Positions 1-11,792 of a stretch of 64,000 nt of DNA are shown piece after piece. How positions within the stretch are numbered: the first letter of the stretch is position 1; every line of letters begins with the position of its first letter. Made by a program: the position numbers and the translations under genes. The notes under the pieces were generated by a model, which saw only the letters and a program-made list of their open reading frames with translations, was not told the DNA's origin and did not search any database. Origin of the DNA: Babylonia areolata. Taxonomy: Eukaryota > Mollusca > Gastropoda > Neogastropoda > Buccinidae. The stretch spans positions 12,189,714 to 12,253,713 of the forward strand of contig NC_134905.1 of NCBI RefSeq assembly GCF_041734735.1, given 5' to 3'.

Positions 1-225
1 CCTCCCTCACAATCACACGTGGCAGAATCTGAAAGCTGGACAATATAATAATTTTTGTTCACTGAGATCATTAAAAAAAAAAAAGAAAAAAAAAAAGAAG
101 AAGAAAAGTTGTTGCTGTGCCGTCCGTGTTGATCAACTGAGCAACTCGATCCGCCTCTGCCACTGAGACCTTCGCGGTGACCCAGTGAGCAATATGCTGA
201 GGTATTTTGCGAATCCGAGTCACTC

Positions 226-259
<34 letters not shown>

Positions 260-355
260 ACACCTCCCCGGCCCTCACACACACACACACACAGCGGCAA
301 GCCCAAAATGATAACTTTTGGCAGCCAATATCACCGGTAGACGGATGGAACAAGA
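1..355. repeat. Low-complexity left edge with poly-C and CA runs
   Basis: There is no gene here. An A/G-rich tract lies at about 72-110. An uninterrupted run of 30 C lies at 227-256, which is G30 on the other strand, and a (CA)n run follows at about 276-293. Run lengths this long are prone to assembly error. Confidence 0.85.
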
Positions 356-2285
356 ACAAGAACAAAACTTTAATCTCCAGGCCTCCGGCCCCTAGAAAGA
401 GGTCAAAAGTACACAATATGGTGATCACTCAGCCACAACAAAATGTAAAATGCGTACTAACTTAACCTGTAGAACAAAAGTGCTTTTCGTGCATAGTAAA
501 TTAATTCTAACTTTCATCATTGTTGTCACAGAATTCTGTCGTATCTTAGGGCATTAAATATATGAATGCATAGTTTACGAATACTGTAAACAGAACCATT
601 CTTCATCAAGTGAACATACGATTGACCTTCAGAGTTCAGATGTTTTTGCCGCAGGTCATTGTAAAGGACACAATTGTTTATAAAATGGTTTTCATCTTCG
701 ATTACATTACAACGTTTACATGCGTAATTTGAATTACATTTGAATGTTCTTCTAAAAAATGATCCATTTACTGGGAGCAAACCAAGCCGTAATTTTACTA
801 AACAGTCCCTAAAACACTTTTTATCCACATATTCAAAATATTGCTCACACTGAAAACCAGTTTTAAACAGTCTGTAGTTATGATATATATCTTTAGACAT
901 TACTGACTCGTCCCACTCCTGCATAAATATATCTTTCATTCTTTGCTTAAATAATGACAAAAATGTTTACTCACAACCAACGCCTTGTTGCAACCAGACA
1001 TATCCAAACCCAAGTCTAAATAAAGTATTTTTTTACTAAAGACACCCAGCATTTTTTTTCCCCTTTCGTCTAAGTTAAACAACATCAAATATGCCTGTCT
1101 GGGTAATCGGTGCACATTCATATTCAGCAACCTTAACCAGTACTTGATACACCTTGTTGCACTATTTATATATAGTGGATAACGTCCTAATTCGCCGTAT
1201 GCAAACTTGTTTGGTACATAAGTGTTATGTTCAAAAAACGTTTACATGCAAAGGAATGAACTTTCTCAATACTATCAAGTCTGTTAAGACCCCACATCCC
1301 AGAAGCGTACAAAAGAATGGGTTGTACCTGAGCATCGAATATTTTGAAAAAACATCCTTTGGAAATATCATTCAGCTTCGTTATATATTTTATACAGTCA
1401 ATGCATGCATGTTTGCCTTTTGCTGCTAAAATCCCTACTCCTTTGTTTATACTCATTTTTGTTGTAAAAACAAACACTAGATAATTATATTCATTCACTA
1501 CTTCTAGAGCATTTCCATCGAGATTCCACTTTTCATATCTTCCCAAAAAGCCACCTTTTCGAAAAACCATCACTTTAGTCTTGTCAGTATTTACATTCAA
1601 GAAGAGTGTTTTACATGCATTATTCAGAATATTAATTTGATTTTGCAGACCAATCGCAGTGTTAGATAGCAGTACAATATCATCTGCGAACAGAAGAATG
1701 AACAACTCTAATAAATTAGGCAAAAACTGAATTCCATGAATACCACTGATTTCAACTGCTGGAGCAATTTCGTTAACAAATAACGAAAACAATATAGGGC
1801 TTAACATACAACCTTGCCTTAAGCCAACGGGACAATCAAAAAACTCAGTTAACTTATCTTCAATACATACGCAAGACGTAACACATTTATACATAGCGAT
1901 GATAGCATTCATAAATTTCCCCTTTATACCTTTCTGAATCAAAATATCAAACAAAGGCTGACGTTGCACAGTCAAATGCTTTTCTCAGATCGACAAAACA
2001 GGCGTAAAGCTTGCCTCTCTTCTTTGATAAAGATTTCTCAATAACCGCGTTCAGAGTAAAAATATGATCTGTTGTGGCATAACCACGCCTGAATCCAGCC
2101 TGTGACTCTGTTAGCATATAATTTTCTTCAGCTCATTTGACAAGTCTTCCGTTTAGCACTGATGCATAACATTTGCTAATAAGACTGAGCAAAGACACGC
2201 CCCTATAGTTGTCTGTTGAACTACTATCTCCCTTTTTAAAAATTGGAACAGTTATTGCCTTCGCCCATTCATCTGGATACGGATG
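356..2285 (-). mobile_element. 5'-truncated LINE (non-LTR retrotransposon), 3' half
   Basis: Read on the minus strand, this is the C-terminal half of a LINE ORF2. In order it shows an RT fragment at about 2270-2133 with a DNYRGVSLL-type motif, a segment near 2130-1976 with a VDLRKAFD-like motif, the RT core at 1975-1187 with LRQGCMLSP and the catalytic FADD box, and a C-terminal region with a Cys/His motif (CKRCNVIEDENHFINNC) at 960-526. The frame changes several times, so the copy is dead. The presumed 3'UTR ends near 356 in tandem GTTCTTG-like hexamers, a tail style known from several LINE clades. The 5' end stops at the GA microsatellite. The clade is not resolved. Confidence 0.8.
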
Positions 2286-2296
2286 GTAGACGGATG

Positions 2297-2297
<1 letters not shown>

Positions 2298-2382
<85 letters not shown>

Positions 2383-2419
2383 CTGAGACGACAGACAGAC
2401 AGACAGAGACATACTGTCC

Positions 2420-2479
<60 letters not shown>

Positions 2480-2560
2480 GACAGAGACAGAGACATACGG
2501 CCGTCAGAGAGAGAGAGAGACAGACAGAGACAGAGACAAATAGGCAGAGACAGAGTAAAC
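2298..2560. repeat. Compound (AG)n/(ACAG)n microsatellite
   Basis: Long AG runs alternate with ACAG and GACAGA tetramers and hexamers. It abuts the 5' truncation point of the preceding LINE. Open frames across it are only repeats of SLSL or RERE and are not genes. Confidence 0.95.
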
Positions 2561-2834
2561 ATTTAAACTTCTTGCAGTATACAGTTAAACTTCTTGCCCG
2601 CCAGGTCCCAGCCAACTGAATCAAGAGAACCTGCATGTCAGAGACAGAGACAGAAACACTGAAACAGGCTGACAAACATACGACGACAGAGGCAGAGACG
2701 AGTACACAACCGTCTAAAAATATATGTATGGCGTGCCAGGTCCCAGCCAGCTGAATCAAGGGTGGCCTTCGGGTTTTGACCGACTTTTCAATTCAAAGCG
2801 GAGAAAGGTTACGGTACGCGTGCTCGCACGTGTG
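2561..2834. other. Gene-free spacer with a short direct repeat
   Basis: I see no gene. The motif CCAGGTCCCAGCC followed by an AACTGAATCAAG-like stretch occurs twice, near 2604 and 2738, about 134 bp apart, suggesting a small local duplication. Confidence 0.6.
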
Positions 2835-2841
2835 TGTGTGA

Positions 2842-2898
<57 letters not shown>

Positions 2899-3274
2899 TG
2901 AGCTTGTATATGCCAGTCACACACACACACACACACACACACAGAGCAAGCGAACGAACGAACGAACCTTTTTACTGAGGGGAAAAAGGAATAAGCACAA
3001 ATGGCTTGTTTTCATCCGGCTGCCCCCATAAAAAGGGAAAATAAAATAAAATAAATACTGAATACCAAAGCATAAGATTATATGAATAAATTTCAAATTA
3101 TGTCGCCAAAATGAAAAGAATAAGAGAAAGAAAAGAAAAAGAAAAAAGAAAAAAATGAACAACATAAGTACATGCACAAATAATTCTTAGATCAGAAAGA
3201 GAAGAAGAAAGAAAAGAGAAAGAGAGAGAGAGCCGGAGAGAGAGAGAGAGAGAACTTGAGAGAAGAAGAAGAAG

Positions 3275-3314
<40 letters not shown>

Positions 3315-3320
3315 AGGTTA
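2835..3320. repeat. Microsatellite cluster (TG, AG, CA, CGAA, GAA)
   Basis: Successive TG, AG, CA and CGAA runs occupy 2835-2970. After an A/T-rich spacer they are followed by purine-rich AG/GAA runs at about 3115-3312. No coding content is seen. Confidence 0.9.
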
Positions 3321-3544
3321 AGACATTGTATTTGCGGCAAATTCTTTCATGAGTTTTGAATGGTACATTATAAAAAAAAATACATCAAGACTAGTTTGGA
3401 CATTGATAATGGCTGATATAGTATTCCACAACAAACCGCCTGAGTATGACAGACTAGATTTAAACAGACCAATTCTCGTACAATGTAACATAATCTTATC
3501 GATGTGGAGAGAGAGAGAGAGACTGAGAGAGAGAGAGAACGGTA

Positions 3545-4435
3545 ACGATAACGATTTTTTTTATTCAGATAAAGGCCAAAGCCCCTTAATGAAGGGGGTG
3601 ATATTAAAGAAAGATAAATAAGATTTTACATGACACACAGTATGCATCTTCAACACAAACCAACCAAAAAATATCTAACACAGATGTTCAACTTGACAAC
3701 ATTCACGTCGTAATTATTCTCAATCTCTTCAATGCCTCATATATATAAATGGCCAAGTTACACAGAGTAGACTCATGTCTTGACGACATGTGCAAATTAA
3801 ATCTAAAGTTAGATGGATCTTTGTAATACTTTGGTTGGATTAGTTTTTGTTTGAGGTCACTCAAGGCAGGGCAACATAACACAAAATGTAGCTCGTCTTC
3901 CTTACCCAGATTACATAAACGACAAGTAAACACTGATTCCCTTAAATTTCCGTATCTAAAACAATGAGTAGCAATATCAGAAACACCAAATCTAAATTTT
4001 GTCAATGCACATTTTATAAATCTGTTCAATACCAACTCAATGTATGGTTCTATGCCATGCGATGTCTTGAAGAGTTTAAACTGTGCAAATCTATCACTGT
4101 TTTGTATATGATCATTCCAGTCTTGCCACCTGCAATCAATAATTCGTTGCCTAAAGTACCTTAAAAAACCGGCAATATCTTCAACCCCCTGATTGTCCCA
4201 CACAAATGCAAAACCATAAGAATTAAAAAACTGTCTAACACTCGTTGCCCACGTCTTTTTGCCATTATTATCTAGAGAATATAACATATTATAAGCTTTA
4301 AATGGAAATCTCTTTTCATCCATTCTAGTCAATTTCAGCCAATATTTGATACATTTAATATATGAATTCAAATAAATCGGATATCTCCCCAGCTCACCAT
4401 AAACAAGATCATTTGGAGTTCGACTGTCAAGAGAG
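3545..4435 (-). mobile_element. Second 5'-truncated LINE fragment
   Basis: The minus-strand frame at 4371-3703 encodes 222 residues that parallel the C-terminal part of the LINE at 356-2285, including the Cys/His motif (CRLCNLGKEDELHFVLCC). Its 3'UTR has the same layout as the first copy: a short GC-rich hairpin-like block (GGGGCTTTGGCC on minus) followed by a repeating CGTTAC-type tail ending near 3545. It is bounded at 4435 by a short GA run. The two copies are diverged, so they are separate insertions of one lineage. Confidence 0.8.
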
Positions 4436-5257
4436 AGAGAGAGAGAGATGTTTTATGTGGATGGCATGCTATATGCTCTTCAACTTGTAGCAGTTTCATT
4501 TGATCTAACATGAATATCAAGGTTTTCGTCGTAAGGTTTTGTGTGGCCTAACCAAAATAATGAAGTTATGCGAAGACAGGGCCGAACCCATGCGTCTGGA
4601 GTTTGACGTGCGCCGCCTCAGACTTCAAAGAAGAAGTTTCCAAATATGGCCATTCCTGCCTTTCCAGGGAAAAGTTTCAATGTAAATGTTATCGTGCATT
4701 TTAGAACACAAATCGTTTTCATTTGAACTGGAAACACTGTCTACATGTATTTGTACCTTTAATACATATCGTGACGCCGCGCAGTCAGTGAAAAAGTGTG
4801 CAAGAGTGAAGTTCAGTTGTGTGGACAGTGATAGGCCTATCTGTGGCTGTGCCGCTTGCAGCCTACTGTCCCAAATGCGGAAAATATTGACGTCACAGTG
4901 CCAAGTTTGCGCACATCCGCCTGTCCCGTTTGGATTCACAGGAGGTCATCCAGCAGATTATGAATGAAAATGATTGTGTAAACTCCGCTGCAGCACACGC
5001 GTATCTTCAGAGCACGCTTTCCGCCCTGCATGTACTTGGAAGGAGACTGAAAATAGAGAACTAAGTTTTTAGTCGGAAGCCATCACCTGTTGCAATCAGT
5101 CTGGTAGGAACTCGACAACTTTGTCGTTACCATCTGATGATTCGACAGTGAAATTTAAAGGGTTTACGCAATACTGTTTGAAAGAAAGTGAATTGTGTGT
5201 TAAAAAAGGTTGTGAAGATTTGTGTCTCACAGGGAAGTGATCCCTATAAACGTCAAA
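4436..5257 (+). promoter_or_regulatory. Upstream region and 5'UTR of the YAP gene
   Basis: This non-repetitive stretch lies between the last LINE and the YAP start codon. It is richer in CpG than its surroundings (about 4570-5130). An in-frame stop (TGA, 5213-5215) precedes the first in-frame ATG at 5258, which fixes the translation start if no upstream exon exists. No convincing TATA box is visible and the transcription start cannot be placed. An open frame from about 4686 to 4967 could be an upstream ORF if the 5'UTR reaches that far; its product resembles nothing I know. Confidence 0.5.
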
Positions 5258-5661
5258 ATGTCACAGGAAAGGACAGGTTCGCATGTTTTGCATGTGCGTG
5301 AGAACAGTGCTTCCGAAATGGAGGCCTTGTTCAAGGTAGTGGATCCTCTCTCGAAAGAAACCAACAAGTCGGTCCCTCTTCGCGACCGGAATTTACCTCC
5401 TTCATTTTTTCAGCAGCCAGGACTGAACACCGTAGGGACAGGGCAGAGTGGACCTGATGGCCAGGGTTTCAGTGAAGTGGGACAGGTCAGTCATATGCGG
5501 GCCCATTCGTCCCCTGCTTCTTTACAGCAAACCTTGTCGGTCGCCCCTCCCCCAACTGGCCAGCAGCACCAGAGACAGCAGAGTTGTGAATTACTTGACG
5601 AGCCTCTCCCCTCGGGATGGGGCATGGCAAGGACTCCGCAGGGTCAAAGGTATTTTTTGAA
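5258..5661 (+). CDS. YAP1: YAP coding exon 1: TEAD-binding domain, S127-type site, first half of WW1
   Basis: It encodes residues 1-134 plus two bases of N135. The HVRENS site at 12-17, the TEAD interface (L41, R44, L46, F50, F51 by analogy with human YAP), HMRAHSSPAS and HQRQQS are all in this exon. It ends inside WW1 after the RYFL motif, with donor GTAAGT at 5662. The ATG at 5258 has A at -3. It is preceded in frame by a stop 45 bases upstream. Confidence 0.96.
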
Positions 5662-5981
5662 GTAAGTTACCTGTGGCGAGAATAGTTTTTGTCTGTCGCC
5701 ATATTGTTTTCCTTTGAGTACAGTCTGTCGTGTAAAACATGCAGTGTACATGTATATGTATGCAAATTAAAAGGGGAGTGTAGCCATTATTTTGTGCCGA
5801 CATCTGTAATGTTTTGTTTTTGATACTCTTGTCTATGTGTTTGTGTAGTGTGAGTGTATGTGTATTTATAGACGCGCGCGTGTGTGTGCAGGCGCTTGTG
5901 CACACATACAGTGTTTACACAAGTCACCTGGAATTTCCACATGTATCTCTGTAATTGAGAGGAGACTGAGAGAGAGGCATG

Positions 5982-6012
<31 letters not shown>

Positions 6013-9000
6013 CACACTTTTGTTTCAAATGCTAATCAAATAGCGGTGTTCATCAGTTTCAGTTTCCGTTTCAGTAGCTCAAGGAGGCGTCACTGCGTTC
6101 GGACAAATCCATATACGCTACACCACATCTGCCAAGCAGATGGCTGACCAGCAGCGTAACCCAACGCGCAGTGTTCATCACTGTGAGTTAATAAGTATAA
6201 ACTAATAAAGTTTACTTGATTTCAAAGTAATGAATTCATAAGCACAAATTAAAGAAAAAAGGAGAAAAGTACTGAACAACAAATAAGCCATTCCTGGTAT
6301 TGAAAATCTCACAAAAACGTTTATCACTGAAGGCATAATCTGAAAAGGGTGATTAAAAAAAAAATGTATTAACCAGTTCAGTACTAGGGAATTTTGTATT
6401 TAAAAAAAAAAAAGAAAGAAAGATCTCCCCATGCCAGAAAATTTTGAAGATTCAAGGATAAAAAAAATTAGAAAAAATCTGGGACAAAAACTGATGGAGA
6501 TAGAGACTGAAAGTATAGTTTTTGTGAAGGAAAATGAATGTGGATTATAAATCCAGGCTTTCTCCCCCAAAAATTATGGAATATAAATAACTAAGTCTAT
6601 TAAGGCATTTCAAAGTGAAGATAATAGTTTTAAATATTTACACCTCCACAGAAGAAAAACAAAATACAGCTGGAAATGGCATGTTTATTGTCTCATTATA
6701 TCTGTTGAAGAAAATTAAATGGCTAATAATATGATAATCACATATCTTGTACTGTAGTCATGTAAATGACTAACTGTCCTTCACTCCTTCCAGCAACTAA
6801 CTTGAGTTTGGTGATGATAAAAAGTCAATCATGTTCTCCGAATGTGAGCTGTCAAGCTGTTCTTACACCAAAGAGTGTCCCCCTTTAGAGGAGAAAGTGC
6901 TTTGATGATAATCCCTTCCTCCTAGTTGTAAGTTAATTTAACTGATCTGGTAAAGTGTCTGTTATGCATACAGTTTTCCTCCTTTACATTATTACAAAGA
7001 AATCAGTCGATTGGTCAGTGACAAAAAGTGTGAAAAACAACAACGAAACATGTGATTCTTGTCTTCATCTGTCAACCCTGTGTTTCATGAAAATCATGGA
7101 TTATTGGCTGTTGTCATTCCCCATAGTTGAACACTGTGAAAAGACAGTTCACTGACGGTCGGGGCCATGCTTCCTTACATGCCCACTGTCTGGCCTTTAA
7201 CCGATCTTCTTTGTCTCACCTCTCCCTCTTCTCAAATTACATGAAAGTACCACACCTTCACTGTCAGTGGTCACCCACTCAGTTTTGGTCTGATTGGATA
7301 GGTGGAATAAAAGAAAGTGTCAAATGTTGCTGTCAGTTTTGAATCATAAGCCAAGATTGATCCATCTCTGTTATATTCATCCATAACCATCTGCACAGCT
7401 TGCAAAGTTGTCTACATCAGTTGACTAGGAGTAGGACCACTGTTTTCACTTAACAAAGTGTCTGATGTCTTTTTGGCATGCGAGGCAAACCCTTTTTCCG
7501 CATGTATACATGTGCCTCAAATGGCCCAGTTAGCAAATCATTATCAAGAAGAAAGGGGTCTTTATCTGAAAAATGCTCATTTATAGTTTAGTTAGTATGT
7601 TTATAATCCAGATCTATACATTAAACTCACTGATTCAGAGTCTATGTTCATTTGTTGAGGGAGAAATCAAAATAGATGGAAGACGTCAGTGGACATCTTA
7701 TTCTGTAAATAGGCTCTACGACAACACTTTGAGCAGGTTGTCAGCTGATGTCTTATATTATGATATAGGCATTGAATGGATTAATCATAATCATATGCAA
7801 CAATTAGAGAATAGTGTTTTTTGTAAATAATTTATTTTTGTGTTTTAGACAGCCAGTCATAAAATGATAGTCCTCACAAAATGAAATAATATATATATTG
7901 AAATGATAGTATTCTATTGATACCCCATAGTGCATTTTTGAAAGATTCATGCCTTTCTGTCCAATGTGTTCAACCAGTTTCAGTCTGACTGTTCTTGTTG
8001 AAAACTGATGTGGAGATGTTGATTTGTTGATTTCTTTCAAGTTATAAATGTATGTGTGTGAACAACTGTATGAAAGTCAGTGCTTCAATTTTTTTCTGCA
8101 CAAGATTCAGAACTGTAGTGTTGGTATGTGAGTTTATTTACTTTCTAATCATGTAACTTCATACTCAATGGCTGGAAAACTCTTAGAATTGTAATAAAAC
8201 CCTTGACCAGTACCAATCAACTAAGAGCTCAGTGCATTTATTGATTTAGAATTTAAAAAAAAAACACGCAAAGCAAAACAAAAAACAAAGAAAACAACAA
8301 CAATAAAAACAAAAACAAACCCCAAACATATAGTTATCATGTACACAAAAACTTGAAAAAGTGGTGAAACTTAGCATAAATTATATTAATATACCAGGAT
8401 ATCTGTCAAAGTCTTTCATCAATGGAGCAGCAGACAAAGTTTTTGTATTCAGTTTGGCATTGTGTTACTCTTAGGTATAAAAATACAATCAGTCTGGCAG
8501 AGTTAGGTTTGGTTCAGGACCAGTTCACTATAAAATCAATGGGTCATTTTCAAGTTTTTAAGATTTAATGGGTCAGGAAAAACAACCACATATTCCTGAA
8601 TCCTGGCATCCCCATTTGGCTGCCCTGCACTCCAAAACTTTGTATTTTTGTAAAAGAATTTGTACTTAATCCATCTTTTTGGTATACAAGTGAAATGGTT
8701 TAAATGTGTGTGTGTGCAGGTGTGTGTGATGGTATATAGAGACTAAGCGCTAATGTTTGCTGTGGAAAGACTAAGTGACTAATGTCATTGTGAACATGGA
8801 CAAATGCCCACAACACTGTCATGACTAAATTTTATTCCGCAATGGTGAAACACTTAATTTTGCCCTGGGTAAGAAATGTTAACATTTTGATGTCCATTTG
8901 ATCTTCTTCCTGTGTATACAAAAGAACGGAATTAAACAGGTCCGCAAATTGTGCTGACAAAATACTCTTGCAAATCTGCAAATGTTAAGGTATGGATTTC

Positions 9001-11682
9001 CATAAAGTTGAGGAAAGTGCTTGGCAAAAACAATGGTATTAGACTGACACGTGACAGTGACACTAAATCCAGTATCATTCAGCTGTACCACTTTGCTTCT
9101 GTTTCTCCTTTTTTTTATGGAAGGAAGGAATTTTTGTTTAATGTCCCGTCACACATATCAGTGATTGAAGACATTTTGTAAAAGTATTTATGAATACATC
9201 TGAGTATTATCGGTTAGAAGGGGTGGGAGATGTGGATGAATGGAGGGTTGGGGGAAACTGGGCAAATGAGGGTAAAAATGTGGGTGAAATTTGAAAGAAA
9301 AACAAAACAAACAAACAAACAAAAAACAACCTCTAAATACAGTTACAGGAAATTACTTAAAGGACTTCGTAAAAGAGAAGTCGTTAAACTGACAAGCGAA
9401 ACAACTGATAATGAATGCAAAAAGTCAAAAACATCAACGTTCTCAGTCACTTGTGAAGACACACTTTCGTGTACAAAAGGCTTCATCAAGCTACAGTGAA
9501 AAATTATATGCTCAATTGTCAGGTTATTAAAGCATATACACTTGACATTAGAACAATACTTGGTCCGTAATGAATTTGATAATAGTCTGAGAGCTAAGCT
9601 CAGAATTGGTCTGCGAATCGGACCAAAGTCTGAGAGAGTCAACTGACGAGGTTTTAGACTTGAATTCAAGCACCTATAAAAGTCTCTTTCTAGTATATTG
9701 CTTATTTCCTTGTATGACAATGGGCAATATACTTTTATACTATCTATATGATTTTTTGCTCCCCTTTTTGCTGCCCTATCTGCTTGGTCATTATAACGGA
9801 ATCCAGTGTGGGATGGTATCCAACAAAAATCAACATTTGTACCCTTCACAAAAAGGGAGTGCAATAAATACCTAATTTCAAAAAATAAATCTTCTCTTTG
9901 ATAATTCTCAAAAAGGAGCAAACCTTTTAAGACAGATTGAGAATCAACACAAAATAGGATATTACTTATTATGATTGGTATATCAACAAGATGATTTAAA
10001 GCCATAAGGATGGCCACCAATTCAGCTGTAAAAATTGAATGTCCCTTACCTAAATAATATGATTTTTCTGTTTTTAGGTCAGGAATGACAAAAGCAGATC
10101 CTGCACTGCTATCATCCAGGACCGAGCCATCAGTGTAAACTTTTAAATGATAAACAAAATTTTCTTCTAATTCAATTCTGACAGATGCTGCTATTATATG
10201 TGGAGATTCTCCTTTTGTTTTGTCAGAAGCATATATGTTGACGTTTGCTTTTGTTAACTCCCAGGGAGGGACAGGTGGCACCAGAACACGAGGTGCCATA
10301 TCATGCAAATCAATGTCTGAAGAATTTAAAATATCTGACACATATGTGCGAATGGTTTGTAGATTTGAATTATTTTGTGCATTTTTTGGAAAATCAATAT
10401 CAGACCTAATATTTAATTCCTCAAAATCATCCACTGCTGTACATCTCACAATATATTTAGCAGAACTTAATTTTCTGATTTCATCTAGTGGTAGAATACC
10501 CGCAAGCTTATAGGCTTCTGAGGTCTTAGTATGCACAGGTACCCCTAAAGCCAGTTTCACAGCTTTACTGTCAATTATTTGCAGCTTCTTTAGGAACGTC
10601 GGCGGAGCAGAAAAGAAAATTTCTTGACCGTAGGTCAATCTTGATCTTACGAGAGATGTCGCTAAATGTAAAAGAATTTTGGAGTCTTGTCCCCAAGGAG
10701 AGTGACTTACAATTTTTAAGAAATTTAAACTTTTAACTGCTTTAGTCACCATTGAATCAATGTGTTTCTTCCAGTTTAGTTTTGAAGTAAATAGGATCCC
10801 AAGAAATTTGATTTCCGACTTGAAAAATATTTCACGTCCTCCTAAAAAAAAAAAACGTGGTAGTTTTTTTTATATTAACTGGATTAAAATGTATGTGTAA
10901 GCTGGGTTGTGGAGCCACGATCATACCCTGAAAACGAAGTATAGCTGCTCAAATGACAAAATTAAAATGATTGTACGCGCAAGTACATATTTTGGTCAGA
11001 TCTCTATTTTATTCAGAAGGGTCAGATCATGGTATGAAGTAAATATGTCAATTGCCCACAAACACTCAAGAAATCTCTCAGATTCAGACTGTCCAGATGT
11101 TTTGCAGGAGAATAAAAGAAATCTGCAAAATCTCTTTTAATAGCATGGCCAGTTGTATTAAAAGTGTCAGACCTGCTGCCACATTGATGGGTAATTTCAA
11201 ATTTGTATGAATCAGTGACCAATAATTGACTTGAAACCTATACCCTGGTCTTGTCTGGAAAAAAGTACGTTTTGTTTGGTCACATACATATGCAGCAATC
11301 CTGCTATTCACCTTTGTCATAGATGATAGACAGATTGAAGAAAATGCTGTGTGCAGTCACCGCCTTCAGACGACCACCTGGCAAGATCCCCGCAAGTCAC
11401 AGGCCTCCCCCAACAGCCTGGGGTCATCACCACAGCAACCAGGCAGCCCGGCCTCTGGAAGCCAGACCCCTCCAGCCCAGATAGATGTCTCCAAACTGCC
11501 ACTACCCGCTGGGTGGGAGCGGGCATACACAGCTGAAGGGGAGGTGTATTTCATCAACCACATTGACCGCACCACTAGCTGGTTCCACCCTTCACTGCGT
11601 GAGTTCTGATGTTAATCTGTCTTAGTGTCTGTCATCACTTCATTCGTTAAGCCTGAAATAAGTCTGTTATTGGCGTTTGTCC

Positions 11683-11715
<33 letters not shown>

Positions 11716-11758
11716 CTGCCAAACAGTATTAGTTTCTCTATCTCATCTGACTCTCAGT

Positions 11759-11792
<34 letters not shown>

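Noticed and set aside
4640-4660. TEAD-binding motif (CATTCC) upstream of YAP, possible autoregulation
   Set aside because: It is a single six-base match expected by chance; there is no clustering or spacing to support a site.
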